Notes: generated from the letters alone by a model not told the origin. A stretch of 64,000 bases of DNA from Xylaria sp. FL1777 (GCA_022578965.1 MU400692.1:20798-84797); one strand, 5' to 3'. Positions 34,302 through 46,598 are shown, counted from the stretch's first letter. Program-made: numbers and translations.

Positions 34302-37300
34302 ATGTCTCTCCAGCGCTCCGCGACGCGGAAGGCCGGTTCTGGTCCGGCCAAGGAGAAAAAAGACTACAGCATTGCTGAACAGGCTATGAAGAAACTGTAT
34401 CCTCTCGATAATCAGAATGTTGTACCTGATATAGAGTAAGCGCTCAACTAGTCCAAAGTCATAGCCAAGTCGCCCTAATAATGTCTCCTCAGTATTGTTC
34501 TCGTACCCGGCCTGGGTGCTCACCCGGAGGAGAGCTGGAAGTCCGAAAGCACTAAGTTTAATTGGACAACTGAGGCACTTGTCAGAGATTTCCCCAAATC
34601 GCGAGTGCTTCTTTACAAGTACCAGTCAGCATGGACGGGCGCATTGAAAGTGAAACAATTCATGGCCAATATTGCCATGGCGATGCTCATAAGTCTTCAG
34701 AGTGAGCGGAAAGTATGCTACATTCTCGCTCAAGATGCTGTGACGCGATCTTGCTAATATACTGATTCCAGAAATGCCAACGCCGACCTATTGTTTTCAT
34801 TGGCCATAGTAGTAAGTTACTTTCAGAAGCCGCTTGATGGGTATAAGCCTTTAGAACTTCAGAAAGTTCCATGGCCCCGAGGAAAAGAAGGGGAAAGAAA
34901 ATAGAGCTTGAAACGGCGATTACTAACTCTGACTATTGTAGTGGGTGGTCTGGTAATAGCTAAAGCAGTCACACTTGCCGACCAACGACGCGATAAATTT
35001 CCCGTCATGTTTGAGGCGATCGCAGGGGCAACGTTCTTCGGAACACCCTTTGGCGGTGCACCCGCTGCCTCAGCGGCGGCAATGTACGCTTACGCCGCCG
35101 AGAAGATCGGCCTAGCAACATCTTCCAAGCTACTGGACCTGATGAAAGAGGGAGACGAGGGTTTGCGCGAGTTGAAGCATGAGTTTAGTGAGTAATTCCT
35201 AGAGTCGTCTTTTTAGTCATTTCATCGGTACGAAGGAGTTTAAACCGGGATTTTGCCTGCGATGGGGGATGCTCACAATAGCGAGTACTAACTGCGAGGG
35301 TTATAGTGCGTCTTGTAGGGAAAATAAGTCCAAAGATCGAACTTTTCTGCTTCTACGAGGAAAAGCCTACAGATTTTTCAAAAATAGCTGGTTTACCTGC
35401 TCTCTTTGGCTTAACGAAATCTGTCATTCCAAAACAATACGCCGATTTCGTTAGCCGAGACTCGGCAACATTACCCGGCGTTGATGAACTGGGACTTGCA
35501 TGTAACCATCGTGATCTGGTCAAGTTTGATGGACATAAGGATGCGAGATGGAGCCAGTTCGTCCGTGATCCGTTAAGAAAAATAATTCACGGAGCTCAGC
35601 TTACCGTTAAGAACCGTCTAAACTCAATTCGTGATGTTGACCAGAATATGATCAACAAGATAAGTGAGTGATTCTCGGTGTCATTCTCTTGGGTCGGTCC
35701 CTTCTAGAATTTAGAAGCTCGGCCAAATCCATATCTTGGAAGCCTCCTATAGTTTCGAAACCCTCTATATTACACTCGAAATGGCATTTACTGACCTCGA
35801 CCTTTGCAGTGGAAACCCTTGAAGGTGCCCAAGTTCAGAGGAAGCGGAGTGTACTTCGACAGACATTTGCGCCATCCTCTTGGATAACCACAGAAACCGA
35901 GTACATACAATGGTTAGCTGAAGACCAAAAAGCTCCGGAGACAGAACAGCCTCGAAATAGAGATTGTCTATGGATTCGTGGCCCCGAAGGAAGAGGCAAG
36001 ACCAGTGCCTCTATGGCTGCAGTTGAAGAAATTGAAACCCGCGTTATCAACAACGAGGCAAACAGTGATGAAGATCCTGTTCTACTTGCGTACTTCTTCT
36101 GCGACACGACGCCAGATTACAATACCGCCGAAGATATTCTTAAGAGCTTCATCAAACAATTGATAAATCAACAAGTGACGCTGGCTGCCTACGCCAAACA
36201 ATTCATAAAGAAGACAGTGAATGAGGGGGCCAAGTCACAACAAGCACGCGTGGCCGTTGAAAATCTATGGCAAACGCTCCAGGATATGCTGACTGACGAG
36301 TTCATCGGCAGAAAGGTCATATTTGTGTTGAACAACATCCACTGCTTACCGGAAGATTCAGATTCAACGATTAAGTTGATGAACTACCTCAATACCGAAA
36401 CCCAAAGCCTGAACAGCGATGATGCAAAACGTGCTCCAACGAGATGGTTTATAACAAGCAGAGAGGCTCATAACGTGGAGCAAGCGCTGAAAACTGACAG
36501 CGTTCGACTCGTTGACCTAGAAGACGAGAAGTATGGGGACCAAGTGCAGAATGCTCTGAGGAAGATTGCCAAGGAGAAAGTTTCCACACTTGAGCAAGAG
36601 AAAAAGTATAATAAAGCGCTAGCTTACTTCGCCAGTAGCTTAATCGGGAGGCGAGCACAAAACACGCAATGGATCGATATCACATGTGTTCAACTTCAGG
36701 AGTTGCCACAAACACCTAGCGATCTGCCGGTTCGCCGTGCTCTGGAAACCATGCCTCAAGATCTCAAAAGCCTACTTAACAAATCTTGGCTACGAGTCTT
36801 CAAATCAAACGAGAACGACGCCGAGAAGATCGAGGAGATGCTTCGTGCCCTTGTCCTCACATATGAAGACCCGAGTGCCGCTGAACTCGGTGTTCTCGCC
36901 GGGTTAGGCTCAAGTGAGGAAGAGAAAACCGAGCTCCATGGGCTGATAGAAAAATGCAAGCCACTGTTATCGCTGAAAAAAGATGATACCGTTGGCTTTA
37001 TGAACGGCGTCGTCAAGGGTCATTTGCTCGAAAATGCCAAGGATCTGCTTAGACTTTCACAAGAAGAGATTAAATGGCAGCATGGAGTACTGGCTCTTCG
37101 TTCCTTCTCTCATCTGAAAGAATGCTACGATGTACCGATACCTGAGCAACCTGCAGAGCCAGTAGAGCCCCAAGCCGAGGATGGTGCTGCAAAGCAAGCG
37201 GCCGGAGAGGAGAATAACGGCGATCAAAAGAGTGTGGCTGAAGATGATGCTGAAGATGAAGACGATGACGAGAACGACGACGAAGAGGACGACGAAGAAG

Positions 37301-40300
37301 ACGATGATGGAGATAGCGAAGATAGCGAAGACGAGGATGAAGACGACTATGAAGACGAAGAGGACGAGGAAGATGTCGTCGCAAATCTCTTGGCTTTACC
37401 TTATATGATTAAGCATTGGTTGAGGCATGCTTCTAAAGCAACGCAAGAAATTGCCGAGGACTTGAGTTTAGAAGTGGACTTTTGGAAATCTGATTCGCAT
37501 ATCCGCCGCGGATGGCTCAAGGAGTATTGCAGATTAATGCCTACCTTCGAGGGTTTCGATGAGACGACGCTTACGGGCTTACACATTGCCGCCTCACTTG
37601 GCTTTAGGCAGCTCGTCGCGGCGCTTATACGCAATGGCGATGCCGACAAGTCTGAAATCAAAGTCCGCGACTCTCTGGTGAACACCCCTCTACACTTCGC
37701 GGCTAATTTCGGGCGGCCTAAGATCGTTGAGGAGCTTCTTAATCGAGGTGCCCCCATCGATGACGGAACTGAAATCAACGAGCAAACGCCATTACATATG
37801 GCTGCTTTCGGCGGGCATGTCGAGGTTATGAGAAAACTTGTTTTGAGAGGAGCCAACCCCAATGCCACCGCTGTTGACATTGGGCCTGTAGTCAACGCTG
37901 CAATCTGTTCTGGAAACCGAGCTGCTGTGGAGTTGCTGGTTGAGCAGGGTGTTTCATTGACTGTGGACCGGGAAGACATTGATTCGCCACTTGCCCTAGC
38001 AGCGCTACTATCGGACGCTTCCATGTTTGAATATCTTGTTGAGAAGTATGCGGACAAGTTGCCTGCTGTAGAGTACTCAAAGGCTCTAGTAAAGGCGGCG
38101 GAGGCAGGAAAGTTGGAGGTTCTGAATAAGCTGCTAGAGTTCCAGCACGATAATCAGTTCTTCCAAGAGGCGCTCGACGCCGCCGTCGAGGAATGGAACT
38201 GGGATACTGTTACAACTCTCCTCCAGAGACGTCCCGGCCTAGATTGCAACAAGTTGTTCTTTACAGCTGCGACTTGTTCGGAACCACAAGATAAGATGCT
38301 TGATGTTGCTTGGGAGTACGCAAACGGATCGATAACCTCTAAAACTCTAAGTGACTCACTATATCATGCTACTGATAGAGAGAAGGACACAACAGTGGAA
38401 CTGCTCCTGAAAAAGTTCCATGCGGATCCAAATGCAGTGGGTGAAGAGTAAGTCATCCCTTTAGACTCATTCTATATTTATTCAAGCTAACCTCCGAAGA
38501 TATGGAAATGCGTTGACAGCAGCGGCTTATGACGGCATTATGCACATCGTGGAGATGATCTTAGACGGGGGCGCCAATGTCAATGCACCAGAGGGCTACG
38601 CTATTCAAGCCGCTGCATCACAAGGCCACTATGAAGTTGTCCAGGAGCTTCTTAAGCGAGGGGCCGACGTGAATGCCTTTACGACAAATGAGAACTTCAC
38701 CGAAGGAACTGCGTTGCAGGGGGCCATCGAATCGGGTCAAACGGAGATCGTTCGACTTTTGCTTGAGTCTGGTGCAGATCCTAATCATGGTTCTGGAGAA
38801 TGTGCACCGCCGATTATCGCTGCGGCGAGGGGAGCCGAGGTAGAAATTCTTGATTTGCTCATCAAAGCAAAACCCAAAATAGACGTCTTCGGAGGACCTG
38901 ATAAGTCAACACCGCTGATCTACGCCGCTGGGTTTATGCCCGTATCCTCGATCGAACAGCTCCTCGCCGCAGGCGCCGATATCAATCTAACCGACAATGA
39001 TGGTGACACTGCACTTATCATTGCTTCGGTTAGAGGCGACGTGGACACAGTCAAATGTCTACTCGAAAACGGTGCTGACATAATGCAGTCGAGCCCGGAA
39101 AGAGGTAATGCGCTCCAGGCAGCGCTAGACGCAGAGGATATGGATTGTTTGGGGTTGTTAGTCAATCACGCCTCAATACTATTCAGAGCTCTTAAGAAGT
39201 CAATGGACTCAGGCAACCCGACTGTAACCAGTGTCATCCGTTCTGCAATAAGCACCAAACAGGGTCTCAACTATGATGAAGAAACTCAGGCGAGTACGCA
39301 GCCATTAAACCACACCAAAGCAGTTGGGGACATGAATACGTCTGAAACGACGTCTATCAGCCAGGTCAACAATATCAACAACGGCAACGACAGTAGTTTT
39401 GAAGTTCCTAGAGGCATAGTGACTAATGGTTCACATAGCGTTAGCACCAGTCGTGATGCTGAGGGAAATGAAGGGGCTGAGGCGAATCCTATACCAAATG
39501 TCGTATATTCAGGATCCTCAGTACTCGACAGCCATGACAATGGTGATAACAGCTCTGAGGACTCAGACAGCGATGATGACGATCAGGATGGCAATGAGGA
39601 TGGTGATGAAGATGACGATGGCCAAAACGAGGAACCAGCCATGAATTCGGATGAATTCCAAAGCGAGGCCGCTACTGAGGTTCCTACTGAAGACGACGCT
39701 ACCGACGTTGCATCATCAATATATGAGGATAACAACGAGACAGATGAAGACTCTGTGGCACGGGTCGACACCGATATTCCGGATGCTATCTCTCAACTGT
39801 CAGACCAGCTTCAATCTGCGTTGGGTAGTCAGATCTCACTGTTCGACCAGTATCATAAACCTAAGGAGGGGAATGTCCCCCTAAATGGCCACGAAGCCAC
39901 AACTTCGCTACGGGGGATAGAGGAGCAAGATGCGATAGGGCTGCGGGATCGAGAGTCACTGGCAGGGCCAGCCGAACTTCCAGCCCAAGGTTTTATTAAA
40001 AGAAAGCCTGCACCGCTAGCTTCAAGACAGGAACAGACACCTTCTCCAAAGATAGTGGACTCTGGGTATCAGGCTCCGTCTATAAACGCCGACCATGGGG
40101 CTCACACTCCCAAACCGCCGTATCATCCAGTACAGGACGCGACCGAGTACCACCAATATGTTCAAATATCTACGTCGTCCTCAGGGGTCCTGGTACAGCA
40201 AGTAGCGCCGCCAGCATTGGCACCATATCAGAGCGCATACGGACAATCATATCAGCCCAGCCAGCCCTCACAAGCGGCCCCTGCAGCGATGACAAGCCAT

Positions 40301-40438
40301 CCCCAGCAGCAACAACAGCAAACGCAATACCAGAGTCAACCTGTCTACGATAGCTCACAGTACGGGAGAACCGAGACACGTTATGCTGGCCAGCAACAGG
40401 TCTATACTGCCTACCATCCAAACGTCTACCAGCAGCAG

Positions 40439-40473
<35 letters not shown>

Positions 40474-40756
40474 CGCGTATACGCCTGAGCAAATACAAGC
40501 GTACCAAAGCCAGGCTTACGACGAGCAATACCGAAATTACTACGCCAGTCTAAAGACGGCACAGCAGCAGCAACAACAACAACAGCAACAACAACAGCAG
40601 CAGCAGCAGCAGCAATCAAATGAACAGGAGATGTGGGATGACCGACCATCTCTGAGGCCACAGCGATCATCCTTCTTCACGGGCGGAATGAAGAGCACGC
40701 TTGACAAAGCAAAGGTTGTCGGTACTGGGTTTCTGAATCGGAAACATACACCTTAG
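34302..40756 (+). CDS. NLR-like protein: alpha/beta hydrolase - NACHT-like NTPase - ankyrin repeats - polyQ tail
   Basis: Seven exons join in frame: 34302-34435, 34493-34712, 34772-34811, 34942-35187, 35307-35663, 35810-38447 and 38500-40756, giving 1963 residues. The N-terminus is a SesB/lipase-like hydrolase: DIVLVPGLGAHPEESW (about 45-60), GHSMGG with Ser131, and His281 in CNHRDLVKF. A NACHT-like NTPase follows with P-loop GPEGRGKT (390-397) and AYFFCD; the Walker B position reads VIFVLNNIHCLPED and lacks the usual aspartates. A Glu/Asp tract (about 811-856) leads into ankyrin repeats (about 916-1440, for example NTPLHFAANFGRPKIVEELL). The C-terminus is disordered with a second acidic patch and polyQ runs of 14 (1856-1869) and 18 (1900-1917). 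Fungal NLRs of this plan act in non-self recognition and regulated cell death. Six in-frame introns argue for a live gene. Confidence 0.85.
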
Positions 40757-41135
40757 GTGAAGACAATATTGCATAGAAAATATATGGACTAATTTGTGTA
40801 TAATACAACATTTTGTATCTGCTGAATACTGTAATTGGGAACAAGGTTGGGTTAGTGTTGGTGTTGGTTAGTATTGCTCATGTACAAGTACTTAGATACA
40901 TCTAGACTCCTCTGCAGATAAGCTTATCTTAGCTTGCTAGATGAAAAGCTAGCTATACTATTGGATGGTAAAAGTGGGACAAATCTAACTGAATTGTCGG
41001 TTCATTTCTTATCGGCTAAAAAATAGTTCTGATTGTATGCTATCGCAAGCTTGGATTAGAAAAAAAGACCAACTCACCTTGCGATATTTCCCACGTCTCG
41101 ATTCCTCCCAATTGCCGATACCACCAGACCTAAGG
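40757..41135. other. Intergenic, NLR-like 3' flank and EBP2 promoter
   Basis: A short gap of 379 bp between two plus-strand genes. An in-frame ATG-initiated extension of EBP2 begins at 41037, but I treat it as leader. Confidence 0.55.
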
Positions 41136-42636
41136 ATGGGTAGAAGCAAGTTGAAGACTGCTTTAAACGCAGAAAAAGAAATTGACATTAAGAAGCTGAA
41201 GGAGAAGAGGAGACTGAAAGAGCGAACGAAAGCTAAGGCGAAACGAACTGGCTCCCACGGCGGGGCAAGAAAGATCCCCGAGGACGACAACAATGTAAAT
41301 GAGGATGATGAAGACGAAGAGGAAGACGACGAAGATGTTGAAGGCGGTGCCCTCGTAGCCGAAGACGACGCTGATGATAGTGAAGAAGATGGGAGTGCCG
41401 ACGAGGAAGACGAACTCGCCATCGATCTGGCAGCGCTGGACGAAAGCAGCGACGACTCCTCCGTCGACTTCGAGGAGAAGATAGAGAGACCGAAGAAACC
41501 CAAGCAATCCAAGACCAACGACACAGCTCCCACACCCAAGCCTAGCAAAAAGACTATCGACGACGAGGACGAAGAGGAAGACGACGAAGAGGAGGAAGAG
41601 GACGAGGACGAGGAGATCGATTGGGCAGACCTACCCCCCGAGGAGAGAGAAGATCTCGTCCCACGCACGCGCATCAACATCAACAACACGACCGGCCTCC
41701 TAAACACGCTAAAGCGCTTCGCGATAGCAACAGACGACAGCGCGACCTTCGCCTCGCACCAGAGCCTGGCGAGCCAGGAGGTCACAGCGGACGTGATCAG
41801 CGAGGACCTGATGGACGACATCAAGCGCGAGCTAGCCTTCTACGCGCAGGCCCTGGACGCCGCGAAGCGGGGACGCGGCCTGCTCAAGGCCGAGGGCGTG
41901 CCCTTCTCGCGCCCCACCGACTACTTCGCCGAGATGGTCAAGGACGACGGCCACATGGAGAAGGTCAAGGCGAAGCTCGTCGAGGACGCCTCGGCGAAGA
42001 AGGCCTCGGCCGACGCGCGCAAGCTGCGCGACCTGAAGAAGTTCGGCAAGCAGGTCCAGGTCGCGAAGCTGCAGGAGCGGCAGAAGGCGAAGCGGGAGAC
42101 GCTCGAGAAGATTAAGACGCTCAAGCGGAGTACGTATTTTCTATCTCTATTTCATTTTATTCTTCCGCTACAACATTGCAGCTTCAGCTGTTGTTTAATT
42201 CTACCCCTGTCTTCCTATTCCATGGCTCCTCTCTCTCCTATTCATAAGCAAAACACCACTCCCGTGGAATAGAAATCCCCTTACTAACATCCCCCTCCCT
42301 CGACCAGAGCGATCAGAAACAGGCGGCGGCGACCTCGGCGCGCGCGAGGCGGATCTTTTCGACGTGGGCATCGAGAGCGAGCTGAACAAGTACAAGGGTT
42401 CACAGCGTGGCGGCGGTGAGCGCGGGGCAGGGGGACCGGGCGCCAAGCGGCAGAAGAAGAACGAGAAGTTTGGTTTTGGCGGCAAGAAGAAATACTCCAA
42501 GTCGGGTGACGCCGCGAGTTCTGGCGACCTCAGTGGCTTCAGCGTGAGGCGCATGAAGGGTGGTGTCAAGGGCAAGACGCCTAAGACGGCACGTTTGGGC
42601 AAGAGTAGGCGGAAGGCTGGTGCTGGGAAGCGGTGA
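41136..42636 (+). CDS. EBP2: rRNA-processing protein EBP2
   Basis: Two exons, 41136-42129 and 42308-42636, encode 440 residues with a 178-nt intron. I chose the ATG at 41136 (MGRSKLKTALNAEK) because family members begin this way; the open frame extends 33 codons upstream. A basic N-terminus is followed by long acidic tracts (about 50-170). The conserved EBP2 core starts at EIDWADLPPEEREDLVPR, continues through NTLKRFA and FYAQALDAAKRG, then PFSRPTDYFAEMVKDD HMEKVKAKL (short form), and a basic coiled region. The C-terminus is KSRRKAGAGKR. EBP2 acts in the nucleolus in 27S pre-rRNA processing and 60S assembly. It is convergent with SPB1, also a 60S factor. Confidence 0.94.
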
Positions 42637-42972
42637 AGCGGTGGTGCTTTCACGTGAGGGCGTGAAACGGTAATTAATAAATAGCGAAATGAATGGCGTT
42701 CAAAAAAAATTGGACTTGGGGGTTCTACTGCTTCGTCAGCCTTGTGAGGAAGGGAATGCAAGACTTTGTACTCAAACTTTTCTCTCTACTGTATGAGAGG
42801 CCCGCATCATAATCCTCTACCCAAATTGAACATTCACCAGGGCGGCTAATCGCTTTCTACGTGCTTAAGAGGGAAGCCATAAATAATCACAGACGAGCTT
42901 GCAATGAATCTTGTGGTGTATTGCTCTTGTAGTGCCTACTTAGAAGGCTAACTAAGTCTAAGATCATCAGCT
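42637..42972. other. Convergent 3' region, EBP2 / SPB1
   Basis: A 336-bp gap that should hold both 3' UTRs. No gene is seen. Confidence 0.6.
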
Positions 42973-45836
42973 TCACTTCCGCTTCGCTATCCTCTTCTGT
43001 GCTCTCATTTCTTTCTTCATTCTGTAGAAAGCAAACGTCAGTAAAAATCTTAGATGGTCAAGTTTTACAGCTAGGAAGCATGCCGAGTAGACAGAGAAAT
43101 AATCCTCAAATGGATCATTTTGCTTGCCGGGCAGCCTAATTGGGGGGGGGGGACAAAAATATTTGGGGAACTTACCTAGCATCCACAATCTTATACCGAC
43201 CTTTCACACCCTACAGATTAGGTGTTAGTAACTGCTTTACGTAGTGAGAGTATTGCTAATAGGAGCAAGAACTTCCTAGTAGGAAACTCTTGCCCCTGTG
43301 ATGTGTAGAAATAGAAGATTTCGGAATCCTTACCTTAGGTCGACCTTGAATACCGCGATTCACGCCCTTGGCGACTACTACCTTCACCGAGCGCTTGGGA
43401 GCCTTTTTCCTGGCCCTACCGAGCAATTTTGCTATACTCTCGGCCTTCTCCTTCTCTGTCATGCCCTCTTCATTAGCTAAGAGATCGGACTTCTTCTTCA
43501 GCTTTTCGAGCCTCTGGGCGGTCTTGAATTTCTTTCTTGCTTGCGCTTCCCTCACCTAGTAAAATATATTAGCTTCGGACGTATAGATAGGTCGTACCAT
43601 AGGCAGAAAAATCTTACTTTCTTGATAGGTCTAGCATTCAGAGCTCTCGTCTTTTCCTTGATCGCTTGTGCTGCCTCTTTCGTAATCGGCTTTTGCTTCT
43701 TGTCATGCCTGCTCTCATCTTCGATGAACCAATCAGGGAGACCATCCCGATCACGGAAAGCAAACTTGTCAAAATTCTCGTCAATTATGTTGTGTTTGGT
43801 TTTCTGCCCACTCGCGAGCTGCTGCGCCAACATCATGGCCTCTTCTGTGATTATATCGATGTCTGCTCTGGTTAGCAGCTTGATTCTTCTGTGATTAAGT
43901 GTAACTTACTCGGTCTGCCATCAGAGCGACGGTGACTATTTTCCCAGTCATCGTCCTTTCGGTTTTCGCCTTCCTCTTTCTTCTCATCATCAATATCGGG
44001 CGATGCCTGCTTTTTCGTCTTGCGTTTCGAGACTGTCTTAGAGCCTTTTTCGGACTTTGTGGGTTTGGTCTCGGATGTGTCTGTTACTGGTGCATCTACC
44101 ATGTCGTCGTCTTCTTCCCCTGCCGCAGACTCGGAATCAGACTGTTCAAGACCTGGTATGTCCTTGAAAATATCCTGGTTGAAAAATTTGGTGGCCCGTT
44201 TCGAGAGGCCGGCATCTTTTGTCGTGCCATCAAGATCTGTGAGTAATCGTTGGGGTACTTCGTCGTCTTCGTCATCATCAGAATCATCGCTTTCTTCAAC
44301 TACATCATCGTCACTAGACTCCTGTTCATCCGCCGATACACCACCCCATTCCCCATCTTCCTCTTGCTTCCGGCGTTTCAATCTAGCCTCGAAATTTGCC
44401 CTCCTTTCTTGGTATGCATCCCAGTGTTGATCTAGTTGTCGCTCTAGGGAGTCGTTCAAATCGTCAGACTCGTCATCCGTGTCACCAGAAGAACCAATGC
44501 CACTATCTTGCTCCTTCTTCGGTCGCTCAGTCAAGATTGCCATGCGGCCTTTGGCAATTTTGCTGGCAGCCTTGTCTTTCTCAAGTGCTTTGAGTTGAAA
44601 CATGCCTTCTTGCCCAGCAGCACTTTCGATACCAATATCCATAGGGGCTATCATATGCATCTGAAGCCTTTGGATTTCTTTCGTTTTCCTTTCGTTTTCC
44701 TTTCTCTTCTCTCTTTTTCTCTTAGCGGCGTCTTTGTCTTTCATAGCCTGTAAGTCTTCCTGGATCCTCAACTCCTCATCCATTGACTCCACTTCCGCAA
44801 CTTCTTCTTCGACAGCAACAGGCTGCGATGTATTCTTAGTAGGGAGTCCGAAAGCCTCGCGAGCCAGTAATCTCCATTTCAAAAGGTTTCGAAACTCTGA
44901 TCTACCAAGCACCTTCAAATCTGAGCAATACTGTCTGATTTCAAGCGTAGTAGCGGGCATCTTATTCAAGGCGGCGAGTGATAACGATGGTTCGAGAGTC
45001 TCGAATACAAGGCGGTTGGTATTCGCTAATATCGAAATTGGGTCAGTGCTTTCCACGAATTCGGAAGCCAAAACTTCTTTATACAAAGTATAATCGCCTT
45101 CTTCGTAACCCCCTCGTTTGCGTTTTTTTAGCTCAGGTTTGTACACGCGAGCCTCATCTGTGTTAACGGTTTCTTTCAGGTCGGCAAATGCTGTGCTGGG
45201 ATCAAGAAAACGAGGGTCGATGTGCTTTGGCGCTTTAAACCCACGGCAAACACAGAAAATCTCAGCGCTGACATTTCTAGACGAGGGTGGCTTGGTGGCC
45301 TCGACTTTATCGAAAAGCTGGCCGAAAATCCATAGAAGTTGGTTATACTGGGCCGAACGGAAGACCTTCGTGCAAAAGGTGCCTCCTTCGACTAGAAATT
45401 CGCAAGCAAGCTTTAAAGCTTGGAGGGTCAATTCGGCTTGATTGAAGGAATCCTGAATCCAGGATGTCCCGACGTTGGGAGCACCATCATGGAGTACTGT
45501 ATCGGCTTTCCACGTTTTCAAGTGCCTACGAAGCTCCGCACGGCAAACTTGGGAGGTGATGTCAGATTGAAAGCTAATCACGCCAGGGATGGGTTTGATG
45601 GGCGCTAGATCCACGCCGACGATTAGACTGCCTCGGGGCATCGATGAGACGGCTACCTGGCACCATGATCCGGGAGCAGCGCAAAGATCGATGACGACCT
45701 TGCTCTTCTCTAGAAAGCCGAACTTCTTGTTTAGCTGAAGCAACTTGAATGCTGCTCGAGCGCGATACCCCTTCTCTTTGGCCAAACGATAGTACTTATC
45801 GAGTCGGCCTTTGCCGGTTTTCTTCTGAAAACCCAT
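42973..45836 (-). CDS. SPB1: AdoMet-dependent 25S rRNA 2'-O-ribose methyltransferase SPB1
   Basis: Five exons, 45836-43910, 43862-43618, 43555-43334, 43210-43176 and 43021-42973, encode 825 residues. The N-terminal FtsJ/RrmJ domain has the K-D-K-E catalytic tetrad (Lys31, Asp117 in LHDGAPN, Lys157 in TFCTKVFRS, Glu192 in NVSAEIF) and the SAM motif DLCAAPGSW (50-58). Acidic and coiled-coil regions follow. The Spb1 C-terminal domain contains [17 protein letters not shown] and [11 protein letters not shown], ending KRIAKRK. The yeast enzyme methylates a guanosine in the A-loop of 25S rRNA and is required for 60S assembly. The first intron has a tandem acceptor (GAGCAG), so one Thr-Asp versus Asn difference is possible. 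Intron 4 contains an 11-base G/C homopolymer. Confidence 0.95.
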
Positions 45837-46598
45837 CGTGAGAGAAGTGAGCTGGGAGACGAAATGTTGATATTATATATATCACCTGACTCTGACCAGC
45901 CCGTGTAAGGAAATCTCACTAATAGGAGATAGTTTCAGAAGTAAGACCTGGGCTATTATCATGGCATGCATGTATAATTCGAAACAAGTGATATCGTGGG
46001 CGGAGGCGTGATACGATACCCTCTAAGATGGCAAGTTAAGTGAAGTACGAAGTCAAAATTTCCCAGATTTTTGTTATCGATAGAAGGTACCCCTGCTAAA
46101 ATGGTATAATCCCTGCTTTGACGGACCGGTAAGCCCATTGCCCCCAGCTGGTGTGGGTAATGCCGGCAGCTGTAAGGGCCCAAGCATCCCAAACGCCCCA
46201 CGTTCGCGCCAGAGGGCGGCTAGAGCACAGTGCTAGAGCGCCCCGTAAAACGTCATAGCTCTCAAATTACAGCAGCTCATTGGACAGCCAGGGATCATCG
46301 TGTAAAGTGGTTCGCGTCTTTTCGCGGCGTGTTCCAGTGCCACGCATTTTACACGCTTGAGGAGACCCGTCTCAAGCCTTCCTTCTTTCCCCGCCACTCT
46401 CCGTGTATATTATAATTTTTCAATTGTGTATCTCTCGGCTTTCTTGCTGGATTTTCATTCATGATATTACTAGTCTTGTTCTCTCATTTGAAGCCGGCTG
46501 CTCTTTTGACTGAAGCACGTGGTGGCGGATACTTGTATAGCTCTGGATTGGAGGTCTTGTGAGGGCGAGCAAGCAGAACAGCTCACAGCAGCAACACC
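45837..46598. promoter_or_regulatory. Divergent intergenic region, SPB1 / Cdt2-like
   Basis: A 762-bp region carrying the promoters of two divergent genes. T/C-rich stretches precede the plus-strand gene near 46380-46460. No coding sequence is supported. Confidence 0.5.

Noticed and set aside
37401..38057. 218-codon frame on the minus strand
   Set aside because: It is antisense to the ankyrin repeats and has no independent support.
40170..40670. Ala/Val-rich frame on the minus strand
   Set aside because: It mirrors the CAG/CAA polyglutamine tracts of the NLR-like gene; it is not a separate gene.
41009..41824. 271-codon serine-rich frame on the minus strand
   Set aside because: The poly-Ser is simply the reverse complement of the Glu/Asp tracts of EBP2.
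43141..43152. 11-base homopolymer G run
   Set aside because: It lies inside SPB1 intron 4 and is a simple slippage tract that does not affect the frame.
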